Assembly (NCBI RefSeq): GCF_000737245.1
Contig: NZ_JPQU01000067.1
Span: forward strand, 62,001 to 126,000
Length of the DNA: 64,000 nucleotides
Reading direction: 5' to 3'
Source of the DNA: Pseudomonas syringae
Lineage (GTDB): Bacteria; Pseudomonadota; Gammaproteobacteria; Pseudomonadales; Pseudomonadaceae
Positions within the stretch are counted from its first letter, which is position 1, and every line of letters starts with the position of its first letter. The notes under the pieces were generated by a model. That model was not told the origin of the DNA. It ran no database searches and saw only the letters and a program-made list of their open reading frames with translations. Shown here one piece after another: positions 21,878 to 30,834 of the stretch. A program made the translations under genes and the position numbers.

Positions 21878-21913
21878 CAAAGAGGCTGCGCGCGTGAGCG
21901 GGCAGCCTCTTTG
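21878..21913 (-). terminator. Hairpin between tsf and pyrH, possible terminator
   Basis: A 12-bp perfect stem (21878-21889 with 21902-21913, caaagaggctgc/gcagcctctttg) follows the tsf stop codon. On the minus strand the stem runs into TCAAAAA rather than a T tract, so it is a weaker terminator candidate than the one after rpsB. It may instead protect the 3' end of the rpsB-tsf message. Confidence 0.45.
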
Positions 21914-21935
21914 GGACGACAGTTGGTGAACCGTC

Positions 21936-22805
21936 TTACTTCTTGCTTGCAGCTACTTGCGCAGCGACTTCTTCAGCGAAGTTGTCGACTGGCTTCTCGA
22001 TGCCTTCGCCTACTTTGAAGTAGGTGAAAGAAACGATTTCAGCGCCGGCTTTCTTGGCCAGATCGCCGACCTTGATTTCCGGGTTCTTGACGAACGCCTG
22101 CTCAACAAGGCTGGCTTCAGCCAGGAACTTGGTGATACGACCGGCAACCATTTTTTCAACGATTTCGGCTGGCTTGCCTTTGATCTTGTCTTCGTTCAGC
22201 TGCATGAAGACGCCCTTCTCGCGCTCGATCGCTTCGGCAGAAACTTCCGAAGGCAGCAGGAATTCAGGGTTGCTGGCAGCAACGTGCATCGCGATGTCTT
22301 TGGCCAGGTCAGCGTCGCCGCCTTTCAGGACAACCACAACACCGATCTTGTTGCCGTGCAGGTAAGCATTGACCACGTCACCTTCGATGCTCGACAGACG
22401 ACGGATGTTCACGTTTTCGCCAACTTTGGCAACCAGAGCAGTACGCTCGACTTCCTGGGCTTCGATCAGCGGGGCTGCGTCGGTCAGTTTGTCAGCGAAA
22501 GCTTTTTCCAGGCTGCTGGTGACGAAGTTTTTGAAGTCGTCTTGCAGGGCCAGGAAGTCAGTCTGGGAGTTGACTTCGATGATGGTAGCGCGCTTGCCAT
22601 CTTCAGCAACCTTGACAGCGATAGCGCCTTCAGCAGCAACGTTGCCTGCTTTCTTGGCTGCTTTGATCGCGCCCGAAGCACGCATGTCATCAATGGCTTT
22701 CTCGATGTCGCCGCCAGCCTTGGTCAAGGCCTTTTTGCAATCCATCATGCCTTCGCCGGTACGCTCGCGCAGTTCTTTAACCAACGCTGCAGTAATCTCT
22801 GCCAT
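21936..22805 (-). CDS. tsf: Elongation factor Ts
   Basis: Nucleotide exchange factor that regenerates EF-Tu-GTP. The N-terminal UBA-like domain (ITAALVKELRERTGEGMMDCKKAL) and the exchange-core motif SQTDFLALQDDF near residue 80 are clear. The 289 residues are within the family range. AGAGGA lies seven bases before the ATG. It follows rpsB after 189 bases that contain a strong terminator-like hairpin. Confidence 0.98.
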   Translation of the reverse strand: MAEITAALVKELRERTGEGMMDCKKALTKAGGDIEKAIDDMRASGAIKAAKKAGNVAAEGAIAVKVAEDGKRATIIEVNSQTDFLALQDDFKNFVTSSLEKAFADKLTDAAPLIEAQEVERTALVAKVGENVNIRRLSSIEGDVVNAYLHGNKIGVVVVLKGGDADLAKDIAMHVAASNPEFLLPSEVSAEAIEREKGVFMQLNEDKIKGKPAEIVEKMVAGRITKFLAEASLVEQAFVKNPEIKVGDLAKKAGAEIVSFTYFKVGEGIEKPVDNFAEEVAAQVAASKK

Positions 22806-22937
22806 TTCAAAATCCTCTTGGATAGGTCTTCAACCATTCCACTCGCCTGAGCGAGCGTTCAAATTCTTGAAAACTCAACGTGACAGCCAGAAATGACAAA
22901 TGTGTCATCACAGCGCCAACAATGGTTTTCGAGGTGG

Positions 22938-22964
22938 CAAAAAGGGGGCCAAGCCCCCTTTTTG
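22938..22964 (-). terminator. Terminator/attenuator between rpsB and tsf
   Basis: A perfect 12-bp stem (22938-22949 with 22953-22964) with loop caa: five A, five G on one arm and five C, five T on the other. On the minus strand the last arm supplies the T run right after the G+C-rich stem. It sits between the co-directional rpsB and tsf genes, so partial termination would set their relative expression. Confidence 0.75.
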
Positions 22965-22994
22965 CGTACTGAGTAAACGCTAGGCGTTAACTAC

Positions 22995-23735
22995 TCAGCC
23001 TTCAACAGCAGCAGCTGGAGCTTCTTCGACGAATACGTCGGTGCCGCCAGCTACGTTGTTGCGACCGCGGATTACAGCGTCAGCCATCGAACCCATGTAC
23101 AGCTGGATAGCGCGGATTGCGTCATCGTTGCCTGGGATGATGTAGTCAACGCCTTCCGGGCTGCTGTTGGTATCGACTACGCCGATAACCGGGATACCCA
23201 GCTTGTTGGCCTCGGTGATCGCAATGCGCTCGTGATCAACGTCGATAACGAACAGTGCATCAGGCAGACCGCCCATGTCCTTGATACCACCCAGGCTACG
23301 GTCCAGCTTTTCCAGATCGCGAGTGCGCATCAGCGCCTCTTTCTTGGTCAGCTTGGCGAAAGTACCGTCTTCAGCCTGAATCTCAAGCTCACGCAGACGC
23401 TTGATGGACTGACGGATGGTTTTGAAGTTGGTCAGCATGCCGCCCAACCAGCGGTGATCGACGTACGGCGAACCGCAACGTGCTGCTTCTTCAGCAACGA
23501 TCTTGCCAGCGGAACGCTTGGTGCCGACGAACAGGATCTTGTTTTTGCCCGAAGCCAGGCGCTCAACGAAAGTCAGAGCTTCGTTGAACATTGGCAGGGT
23601 TTTTTCAAGGTTGATGATGTGGATCTTGTTACGCGCGCCGAAAATGTATTTACCCATTTTCGGGTTCCAGTAACGGGTCTGGTGACCGAAGTGCACACCG
23701 GCCTTCAGCATATCGCGCATGTTGACTTGGGACAT
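22995..23735 (-). CDS. rpsB: 30S ribosomal protein S2
   Basis: S2 binds late on the back of the 30S head and is needed to bring S1 to the ribosome. The sequence starts MSQVNMRDMLKAGVHFGHQ and carries FVGTKRSA, WLGGMLTNF and the C-terminal GVVDTNSSPEGVDYIIPGNDDA, all hallmarks. The length of 246 is usual. AAGGAAC lies before the ATG. It is transcribed divergently from map, the common proteobacterial arrangement. Confidence 0.99.
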   Translation of the reverse strand: MSQVNMRDMLKAGVHFGHQTRYWNPKMGKYIFGARNKIHIINLEKTLPMFNEALTFVERLASGKNKILFVGTKRSAGKIVAEEAARCGSPYVDHRWLGGMLTNFKTIRQSIKRLRELEIQAEDGTFAKLTKKEALMRTRDLEKLDRSLGGIKDMGGLPDALFVIDVDHERIAITEANKLGIPVIGVVDTNSSPEGVDYIIPGNDDAIRAIQLYMGSMADAVIRGRNNVAGGTDVFVEEAPAAAVEG

Positions 23736-23881
23736 GATAGTTCCTTGATAAGTCGGGTTAGGCCTCCACGTATCCCAATGACCAACCAGCGGCTTCGAGC
23801 CGAGGGCACCCAGGTCATCGTGTCGACACGTGTGTGGGTTAGTGCTTGCGGGGCATACCCCGGAAAGCGGCGCATTTTATA
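23736..23881 (-). promoter_or_regulatory. rpsB 5' leader and promoter region (candidate S2 autoregulatory leader)
   Basis: The 358-base rpsB-map gap (23736-24093) holds no gene. On the minus strand a TATAAAAT box lies at 23881-23874. The roughly 130-base leader between it and the start contains several short hairpins (ggggtatgcccc, cgtgtcgacacg, cggctcgaagccg). E. coli has a structured rpsB leader through which S2 represses rpsB-tsf. The position and folding potential suggest the same here, but I could not match the consensus structure base by base. The part nearer map shows nothing further. Confidence 0.35.
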
Positions 23882-24093
23882 TCATGAAAAGGCGGAAAAC
23901 GGAAACCGAAAAAAACAGGGGATATGAGAGGCATTTACAGGCCGAGGTTCTTCATATTCTTTTTTGGGCCCGCAAGCCTTTTCAGGGAGAGTACCCCCCC
24001 ATATAAGGAACCAATAATCCCCCACCCGCCACGTCTGTTAGAATCGCCGTTTTCCGTATTTAGCTGCGCGTATCGCGTACCAAGAGAGATCGT

Positions 24094-24876
24094 ATGACAG
24101 TCACCATCAAAACCCCTGAAGACATCGAAAAAATGCGCATTGCCGGTCGTCTGGCTGCCGATGTCCTGGAAATGATCGGTGCTCACGTCAAACCTGGCGT
24201 CACCACCGAAGAACTGGACCGCATCTGCCACGACTACATCGTCAACGAGCAAAAGGCGATCCCTGCCCCCCTTAATTACAAAGGCTATCCAAAGTCGATC
24301 TGCACCTCGATCAACCATGTGGTCTGCCACGGTATTCCCAACGACAAGCCGCTGAAGAACGGCGACGTACTGAATATCGACGTCACGGTCATCAAGGATG
24401 GCTACCACGGTGATACCAGCAAGATGTTCCACGTCGGCAAGGTGCCGGAATGGGCTGAACGGCTGTCGAAGATCACTCAGGAATGCCTCTATAAAGGTAT
24501 CGAAATCGTTCGTCCGGGCACTCGACTTGGCGACATTGGCGAAGTGATCCAGAAGCACGCTGAAAAAAGCGGCTTTTCCGTGGTCCGCGAATACTGTGGC
24601 CATGGCATCGGCAAGGTCTTCCACGAGGAACCGCAGGTCCTGCACTACGGCAAGGCCGGCGATGGCATGGAACTGAAAGAAGGCATGACCTTCACCATCG
24701 AGCCCATGATCAATCAGGGCAAGGCCGAAACACGTCTGCTGGGTGACGGCTGGACAGCCATCACCAAGGACCGCAAATTGTCGGCCCAGTGGGAGCACAC
24801 GATTCTGGTAACGGCCAACGGCTATGAGATTTTCACCCTGCGTAGCGACGACACGATCGCCCGCACTTCAGCCTGA
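24094..24876 (+). CDS. map: Type I methionine aminopeptidase
   Basis: Removes the initiator methionine from nascent proteins whose second residue is small. The metal ligands are in NIDVTVIKDGYHGDTSKMF (two aspartates), GHGIGKVFHEEP (histidine), FTIEPMI (glutamate) and QWEHTI (glutamate). At 260 residues it is the short type I form. AGAGAG precedes the ATG. It is divergent from rpsB and is followed 74 bases later by glnD. Confidence 0.98.
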   Translation: MTVTIKTPEDIEKMRIAGRLAADVLEMIGAHVKPGVTTEELDRICHDYIVNEQKAIPAPLNYKGYPKSICTSINHVVCHGIPNDKPLKNGDVLNIDVTVIKDGYHGDTSKMFHVGKVPEWAERLSKITQECLYKGIEIVRPGTRLGDIGEVIQKHAEKSGFSVVREYCGHGIGKVFHEEPQVLHYGKAGDGMELKEGMTFTIEPMINQGKAETRLLGDGWTAITKDRKLSAQWEHTILVTANGYEIFTLRSDDTIARTSA

Positions 24877-24950
24877 TTCAGCCCCGCTATCAGGCTTGAC
24901 GCCCGCAAGCCCGCTACCCCGTTCGCTCTAGATAAAAGGAAAGCTGTTCC

Positions 24951-27650
24951 ATGCCGCAGGTGGATCCCGATTTGTTCGACCGTGGTCAGTTCCAGGCCGA
25001 ACTGGCCCTGAAAGCCAGTCCAATCGCCGCTTTCAAGAAAGCCATCCGCAGTGCGCGAGAGGTGCTGGACTCGCGCTTCCAGTCCGGCCGCGACATCCGC
25101 CGCTTGATTGAAGATCGCGCCTGGTTCGTGGACAACATTCTGCAGCAGGCCTGGGATCAGTTCGACTGGAGCGAAGAAGCGGATATCGCCCTGCTGGCCG
25201 TTGGGGGCTACGGGCGTGGCGAGTTGCACCCTTACTCGGACATCGACCTGCTGATCTTGCTGGACAGCGCCGATCACGAAATTTTCCGCGAGCCCATCGA
25301 GGGCTTTTTGACACTGCTTTGGGACATCGGACTCGAAGTCGGTCAAAGCGTGCGTTCGGTGGACGAATGCGCCCAAGAGGGCCGCGCTGACCTGACGGTG
25401 ATCACCAACCTGATGGAAAGCCGCACCATCGCCGGGCCCGAGCGTCTGCGTCAGCGCATGCTGGACGTTACAAGTACTAGAGAAATGTGGCCAAGCAAGG
25501 AGTTTTTCCTCGCCAAGCGTGCGGAGCAGAAAACCCGCCATCACAAATACAACGATACCGAATACAACCTTGAGCCCAACGTCAAAGGCTCGCCAGGTGG
25601 ACTACGGGATATCCAGACTATTCTCTGGGTCGCGCGACGCCAGTACGGGACCCTGAATCTGCATGCACTTGCCGGACCGGGTTTCCTGCTGGAAAGCGAG
25701 AACAACCTGCTCGCATCCTCTCAGGATTTCCTCTGGAAAGTGCGCTACGCCCTGCACATGCTGGCTGGCCGCTCGGAAGATCGGCTGCTGTTCGACTATC
25801 AGAGCAGCATCGCCAATTTATTGGGCTACCAGGACAGCGACGCCAAGCTGGCCATAGAGCGCTTCATGCAGAAGTACTATCGGGTGGTCATGAGCATCGC
25901 CGAGTTGAGTGACCTGATCATTCAGCATTTCGAAGAAGTCATCCTGACCGACGACGACGGTGCTGTGACCCAGCCGATCAATTCGCGCTTTCAACTGCAT
26001 GACGGTTACATCGAAGCGACGAACCCAAACGTATTCAAACGCACGCCATTCGCCATGATCGAAATTTTCGTACTCATGGCCCAGCATCCGGAAATCAAAG
26101 GCGTGCGCGCAGATACTATTCGGCTGCTGCGCGAACATCGGCATTTGATCAACGATGATTTCCGTAACGATATTCGTAATACCAGCCTGTTCATTGAGCT
26201 GTTCAAGTGCGAAATCGGCATACACCGCAACCTGCGGCGCATGAACCGTTATGGGATTCTCGGTCTGTATCTGCCGGAGTTCGGCCATATCGTCGGACAG
26301 ATGCAGCATGACCTATTCCACATTTACACGGTGGATGCCCACACCCTGAACCTGATCAAACACCTGCGAAAGCTGCAGTACACGCAGGTTTCAGAGAAAT
26401 TCCCGCTGGCCAGCAAGATCATGGCCAGACTGCCCAAGCCCGAGCTGATCTATCTGGCCGGGCTCTACCACGATATCGGCAAGGGCCGTGGCGGCGATCA
26501 CTCGGAACTGGGCGCAGTGGACGCACAGGCCTTCGGCGAGCGGCATCAACTGCCGACCTGGGACACCAGCCTGATCGTCTGGCTGGTGAGCCACCACCTG
26601 GTGATGTCCACTACAGCCCAGCGCAAGGATTTGTCGGACCCGCAGGTCATCCATGACTTCGCTCAGTTCGTTGGCGATGAAGTGCATCTGGATTACCTCT
26701 ATGTGCTGACGGTGGCCGATATCAATGCCACCAACCCGACCCTGTGGAACTCATGGCGCGCCAGCCTGCTGCGCCAGCTTTACACCGAAACCAAGCGCGC
26801 CCTGCGTCGCGGTCTGGAAAACCCGGTGGACCGCGAAGAGCAGATCCGCCGCACGCAGACCGCTGCACTGGATATTCTGGTGCGCAACGGCACGGATCCT
26901 GATGATGTCGAGCAACTATGGTCGCAACTGGGTGACGACTACTTCCTGCGCCACACTGCAGGCGATGTTGCCTGGCACAGCGATGCCATCTTGCAGCAGC
27001 CAGACCGTGGCGGGCCTCTGGTTCTGATCAAGGAAACCACCCAGCGAGAGTTCGAAGGCGGCACGCAGATTTTCATCTATGCGCCAGACCAGCATGACTT
27101 TTTCGCGGTGACAGTGGCGGCCATGGACCAGTTGAATCTGAACATCCACGACGCACGGGTGCTGACTTCCAGCAGCCAGTTCACCCTCGACACCTATATC
27201 GTGCTCGACAACAATGGCGGCTCGATCGGCGATAATCCCGAGCGAATCAAGCAGATTCGCGATGGACTCTACGAAGCTCTGCGCAATCCCGACGATTATC
27301 CGACCATCATCAAACGTCGGGTACCGCGTCAGCTCAAGCATTTCGCTTTCGCTCCGCAGGTCACTATCCACAACGATGCACAGCGACCGGTAACAATACT
27401 GGAGCTGTCCGCGCCGGATCGACCTGGCCTGCTGGCACGGATTGGCAAGATCTTTCTCGAGTTTGACCTGTCCCTGCAAAACGCGAAGATTTCGACCCTT
27501 GGCGAGCGGGTAGAAGACGTGTTCTTTATCACTGACGCAAACAACCATCCGCTGTCCGACCCTCAGCTGTGCAGCCGCCTGCAAGATGCGATCGTCGAAC
27601 AGCTAAGCGTCAATCCGGAGGCTGCCGGTGAGTTTCGTCTCAGCATCTGA
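24951..27650 (+). CDS. glnD: Bifunctional uridylyltransferase/uridylyl-removing enzyme (PII)
   Basis: Senses glutamine and modifies or demodifies the PII protein, so controlling glutamine synthetase and NtrBC. The nucleotidyltransferase domain shows GGYGRGELHPYSDIDLLIL near residues 85-103. The HD hydrolase domain shows YHDIGKGRGGDHS near residue 505. Two ACT domains end the protein; the second starts near residue 813 (LELSAPDRPGLLARIG). The 899 residues match the family. AAGGAAA lies upstream of the ATG. Confidence 0.98.
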   Translation: MPQVDPDLFDRGQFQAELALKASPIAAFKKAIRSAREVLDSRFQSGRDIRRLIEDRAWFVDNILQQAWDQFDWSEEADIALLAVGGYGRGELHPYSDIDLLILLDSADHEIFREPIEGFLTLLWDIGLEVGQSVRSVDECAQEGRADLTVITNLMESRTIAGPERLRQRMLDVTSTREMWPSKEFFLAKRAEQKTRHHKYNDTEYNLEPNVKGSPGGLRDIQTILWVARRQYGTLNLHALAGPGFLLESENNLLASSQDFLWKVRYALHMLAGRSEDRLLFDYQSSIANLLGYQDSDAKLAIERFMQKYYRVVMSIAELSDLIIQHFEEVILTDDDGAVTQPINSRFQLHDGYIEATNPNVFKRTPFAMIEIFVLMAQHPEIKGVRADTIRLLREHRHLINDDFRNDIRNTSLFIELFKCEIGIHRNLRRMNRYGILGLYLPEFGHIVGQMQHDLFHIYTVDAHTLNLIKHLRKLQYTQVSEKFPLASKIMARLPKPELIYLAGLYHDIGKGRGGDHSELGAVDAQAFGERHQLPTWDTSLIVWLVSHHLVMSTTAQRKDLSDPQVIHDFAQFVGDEVHLDYLYVLTVADINATNPTLWNSWRASLLRQLYTETKRALRRGLENPVDREEQIRRTQTAALDILVRNGTDPDDVEQLWSQLGDDYFLRHTAGDVAWHSDAILQQPDRGGPLVLIKETTQREFEGGTQIFIYAPDQHDFFAVTVAAMDQLNLNIHDARVLTSSSQFTLDTYIVLDNNGGSIGDNPERIKQIRDGLYEALRNPDDYPTIIKRRVPRQLKHFAFAPQVTIHNDAQRPVTILELSAPDRPGLLARIGKIFLEFDLSLQNAKISTLGERVEDVFFITDANNHPLSDPQLCSRLQDAIVEQLSVNPEAAGEFRLSI

Positions 27651-27741
27651 GCAGGCCCGCACGACTTGAATGAATTGACTTACGGCGCTTCCTGTCCAGA
27701 GCGCCAGCTCTTGAGATCCAAACCCTTGAGAACCCAGCCCC

Positions 27742-28938
27742 ATGAATAATGCAATGCAACTGCTCCAGCCTTACCCTTTCGAGAAGCTTCGTGCCTTGCT
27801 CGGCAGCGTGACGCCGAATCCTGAAAAGCGGCCGATTGCGCTGTCGATTGGTGAACCCAAGCATCGTTCGCCGGAGTTCGTTGCCCAGGCCATGGTCGAC
27901 AACCTTGACCAGATGGCCGTCTACCCGACGACCTTGGGCGTCCCTGCATTGCGTGAAGCCATCGCTGGCTGGTGCGAACGACGTTTCGGCGTACCCAGCG
28001 GCTGGCTGGACCCTGCGTGTAACGTGCTGCCGGTCAACGGTACCCGCGAAGCCTTGTTTGCCTTCACGCAAACCGTGGTCAATCGCGGCGACGAAGGATT
28101 GGTGATCAGCCCCAACCCGTTCTATCAGATCTACGAAGGCGCAGCGTTCCTCGCCGGGGCAACCCCCCACTACCTGCCCTGCCTGAGTGAAAACGGTTTT
28201 AACCCTGATTTCGATGCAGTGTCTGCAGATGTCTGGGAACGCTGCCAGATTCTATTTCTGTGCTCGCCAGGCAACCCGACCGGCGCAGTAATCCCGCTGG
28301 AAACTCTGAAAAAGCTGATCGCCCTGGCTGATGAGCACGACTTCGTGATCGCCGCTGACGAGTGCTACAGCGAGCTGTACTTCGACGAACAGGCGCCAAC
28401 TGCGGGGTTACTGAGCGCCTGTGTAGCCCTGGGGCGCCAGGACTTCAAACGCTGCGTGGTTTTCCACAGCCTGTCGAAACGCTCGAACCTCCCAGGCCTG
28501 CGTTCAGGCTTTGTGGCGGGTGACGCGGAAATTCTGAAGGCATTCCTGCTGTATCGCACCTACCACGGCTGCGCCATGCCGATTCAAACCCAGCTGGCGA
28601 GCATTGCTGCCTGGAATGATGAGGACCATGTACGGGCCAACCGCGATCTGTATCGAGAAAAATTCGACGCCGTTCTGGACATCCTCGCGCCAGTAATGGA
28701 CGTGCAACGCCCGGATGGGAGCTTTTATCTGTGGCCAAGTGTAGGTGGAGACGACGCAGCGTTTTGCCGCGATCTGTTCGTCGACCAGCATGTCACTGTG
28801 GTGCCGGGCTCTTACCTGTCCCGTGAAGTGGACGGCTTCAACCCTGGTGCCGGCCGCGTGCGACTGGCCCTGGTTGCCCCATTGGCCGAATGCATCGAAG
28901 CGGCCGAGCGGATTCGGGATTTCATTAAGAAGCGTTGA
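27742..28938 (+). CDS. dapC: Succinyldiaminopimelate transaminase
   Basis: PLP enzyme that makes N-succinyl-LL-diaminopimelate from N-succinyl-2-amino-6-ketopimelate with glutamate, in the succinylase branch of lysine and peptidoglycan synthesis. It is a class I/II aminotransferase with VNGTREALF, SPGNPTGAVI, ADECYSELY and the PLP lysine in SLSKRSNLPGLRSGF near residue 245. At 398 residues it is usual in size. The neighbouring dapD and later dapE support DapC rather than another aspartate-family transaminase. Only a weak ribosome-binding site is seen. Confidence 0.92.
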   Translation: MNNAMQLLQPYPFEKLRALLGSVTPNPEKRPIALSIGEPKHRSPEFVAQAMVDNLDQMAVYPTTLGVPALREAIAGWCERRFGVPSGWLDPACNVLPVNGTREALFAFTQTVVNRGDEGLVISPNPFYQIYEGAAFLAGATPHYLPCLSENGFNPDFDAVSADVWERCQILFLCSPGNPTGAVIPLETLKKLIALADEHDFVIAADECYSELYFDEQAPTAGLLSACVALGRQDFKRCVVFHSLSKRSNLPGLRSGFVAGDAEILKAFLLYRTYHGCAMPIQTQLASIAAWNDEDHVRANRDLYREKFDAVLDILAPVMDVQRPDGSFYLWPSVGGDDAAFCRDLFVDQHVTVVPGSYLSREVDGFNPGAGRVRLALVAPLAECIEAAERIRDFIKKR

Positions 28939-28948
28939 TCCCGGATTA

Positions 28949-29041
28949 CCTGTAGAAGCGAGCTTGCTCGCGATAGCGTCAGCACAGACGATATCTTCAT
29001 CGACTTGTCGGCCAAATCGCGAGCAAGCTCGCCCCTACAGG
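28949..29041. repeat. REP doublet after dapC
   Basis: Inverted REP units, left arm from 28949 (cctgtagaagcgagcttgct) and right arm ending at 29041 (agcaagctcgcccctacagg). One or two bases differ between the arms (gtagaagcg against gtaggggcg). It is placed in the dapC 3' gap. The following 160 bases up to the next gene hold a short aaaccg/cggttt hairpin and no clear promoter. Confidence 0.88.
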
Positions 29042-29203
29042 ACCTGGCTGCTTTACAGCGCAGTATTAGGGTGGGTTGAGTTCTATAACAATCAAACCGC
29101 CATATTCACGGTTTAAGCTGTCGCGCCGTGGTTATCCCCGGATTGGCCTCGTCCATGGCATAATCCGTGACCGTTTTTCAACCGTCTCCAAGGGGGCAAG
29201 CTC

Positions 29204-29566
29204 GTGGCTGATGAAATCAACAAGTTGCACCTGTACGGGATCAAAGCCTGCGACACAATGAAGAAAGCTCGCACCTGGCTCGATGAAAAACCGGTGAGTT
29301 ACGATTTTCATGACTACAAGACGCAGGGCATTGATCGCGAACATCTGACCCAATGGTGCAACGAGCACGGCTGGCAGACAGTGTTGAATCGCGCAGGTAC
29401 CACCTTTCGCAAGCTCGACGACGGACAAAAAGCCGATCTCGACCAGGCGAAAGCGATCGAACTGATGCTCGCTCAACCCTCGATGATCAAGCGCCCGGTG
29501 CTTGATCTCGGTGACAGAACCCTGATTGGCTTCAAACCAGACCTGTATGCAGCGGCTATCGCCTGA
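29204..29566 (+). CDS. ArsC/Spx-family thioredoxin-fold protein (YffB-like)
   Basis: A 120-residue ArsC-family protein of the kind found beside dapD or dapE in many proteobacteria. The single N-terminal cysteine is C16 in GIKACDTMKKA. RAGTTFRKL, SMIKRPVLD and the final IGFKPDLY are family motifs. The family includes arsenate reductases and Spx-like regulators, but this YffB-type branch has no proven substrate; a glutathione-dependent thiol reductase role is only suggested. The start is the GTG at 29204 behind AGGGGGC. It lies 36 bases upstream of dapD and is probably co-transcribed with it. Confidence 0.85.
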   Translation: MADEINKLHLYGIKACDTMKKARTWLDEKPVSYDFHDYKTQGIDREHLTQWCNEHGWQTVLNRAGTTFRKLDDGQKADLDQAKAIELMLAQPSMIKRPVLDLGDRTLIGFKPDLYAAAIA

Positions 29567-29602
29567 CTGAGATAGCCCTTTAAATTCGTAAGAGGTATTT
29601 GC

Positions 29603-30637
29603 ATGTCCACTTCCCTGTTCAGCCTGGCCTTCGGCGTCGGCACTCAAAACCGTCAAGGCGCATGGCTGGAGGTTTTTTACGCTCAGCCACTGATCAATCC
29701 GTCGGCCGAGCTGATCGCTGCTATTACCCCAGTGTTGGGTTACACGGGTGGCAACCAGGCCATCACTTTCAACACCGACCTGGCGTTGAAGCTGGCCGAC
29801 GCCCTCAAGTCCGTTGACGCGGTACAGGCTGCATTGCTGTCTCGCCTGGCAGAAAGCCACAAGCCTCTGGTCGCAACCCTGCTCGCTGAAGACGCTGCGC
29901 TGACTTCGACGCCTGAGGCTTACCTCAAGCTGCACCTGCTGTCCCATCGTCTGGTCAAGCCACACGGCCTGAATCTGGCCGGGATCTTCCCGCTGCTGCC
30001 AAACGTTGCCTGGACCAGCCAGGGCGCAATCGACCTGGCTGAATTGGCTCCGCGTCAGCTGGAAGCACGTCTTAAAGGCGAGTTGCTGGAAGTCTTCTCC
30101 GTCGACAAGTTCCCGAAAATGACCGACTACGTCGTGCCGAGCGGCGTGCGTATTGCCGACAGCGCTCGCGTACGTCTGGGTGCTTATATCGGCGAAGGCA
30201 CCACCGTGATGCACGAAGGCTTCGTCAATTTCAATGGCGGTACTGAAGGCCCGGGCATGATCGAAGGCCGCGTATCGGCTGGCGTATTCGTCGGCAAGGG
30301 CTCCGACCTGGGTGGCGGCTGCTCGACCATGGGCACGCTGTCCGGTGGCGGCAATATCATCATCAAGGTTGGCGAAGGCTGCCTGATCGGCGCGAACGCC
30401 GGTATCGGTATTCCGCTGGGCGACCGCAACACCGTCGAATCTGGTCTGTATGTGACAGCGGGCACCAAAGTCGCCCTGCTCGATGACCAGAACCAACTGG
30501 TGAAAATCGTTAAAGCCCGCGAGCTGGCCGGTCAGTCCGACCTGCTGTTCCGTCGCAACTCGCAAACCGGCGCTGTGGAATGCAAAACCCACAAGTCGGC
30601 CATCGAGCTGAACGAAGCGCTGCACGCTCACAACTGA
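29603..30637 (+). CDS. dapD: 2,3,4,5-tetrahydropyridine-2,6-dicarboxylate N-succinyltransferase
   Basis: Transfers succinyl from succinyl-CoA to tetrahydrodipicolinate in the succinylase DAP pathway. It is the longer 344-residue form seen in Pseudomonas and actinobacteria rather than the roughly 274-residue E. coli form. The C-terminal half is a left-handed beta-helix with glycine-rich turns (RIADSARVRLGAYIGEGTT, MIEGRVSAGVFVGKGSDLGG). AGAGG lies before the ATG. Its 3' end is followed by a UUCG-loop hairpin. Confidence 0.96.
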   Translation: MSTSLFSLAFGVGTQNRQGAWLEVFYAQPLINPSAELIAAITPVLGYTGGNQAITFNTDLALKLADALKSVDAVQAALLSRLAESHKPLVATLLAEDAALTSTPEAYLKLHLLSHRLVKPHGLNLAGIFPLLPNVAWTSQGAIDLAELAPRQLEARLKGELLEVFSVDKFPKMTDYVVPSGVRIADSARVRLGAYIGEGTTVMHEGFVNFNGGTEGPGMIEGRVSAGVFVGKGSDLGGGCSTMGTLSGGGNIIIKVGEGCLIGANAGIGIPLGDRNTVESGLYVTAGTKVALLDDQNQLVKIVKARELAGQSDLLFRRNSQTGAVECKTHKSAIELNEALHAHN

Positions 30638-30649
30638 TCGATGCTGCAT

Positions 30650-30675
30650 CAGGTCCGACCTTCGGGTCGGGCCTG
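30650..30675 (+). terminator. UUCG-capped hairpin after dapD
   Basis: An 11-bp stem with one G-T pair (30650-30660 with 30665-30675) closed by the very stable TTCG tetraloop, 12 bases after the dapD stop. No T tract follows, so it may be a 3'-end stabiliser or a weak terminator rather than a full factor-independent terminator. Confidence 0.45.
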
Positions 30676-30691
30676 ACTCACCGAGCTCGGG

Positions 30692-30825
30692 TCTGTACGA
30701 AAAGTCGGCGAGCGAAGGTCAGGCAAGGCAAAAACAAGCGAGGAAGCGGAGTTTAGGCCTCTAAATGAGCATTCCGAGCCTGTTTTTAACGCAGCATCAC
30801 CGAGCGCAGCCACTTTTCGTACAGA
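30692..30825. repeat. 134-bp inverted-repeat (MITE-like) element upstream of csdA
   Basis: The ends are perfect 14-base inverted repeats (tctgtacgaaaagt at 30692-30705 and its complement at 30812-30825), with imperfect complementarity continuing inward (gcgagcg/cgagcgc, aaaaaca.../...tgttttt). The inside has no gene. From memory this 'tgtacgaaaagt' element is dispersed in many Pseudomonas genomes, so it is probably a non-autonomous mobile repeat. It ends only nine bases before the csdA start codon. Confidence 0.7.
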
Positions 30826-30834
30826 GCTTAGAAA

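Noticed and set aside
29132..30649. A 505-codon minus-strand frame opposite dapD and the ArsC-like gene
   Set aside because: It spans two real genes in antisense and has no domain; a composition effect.
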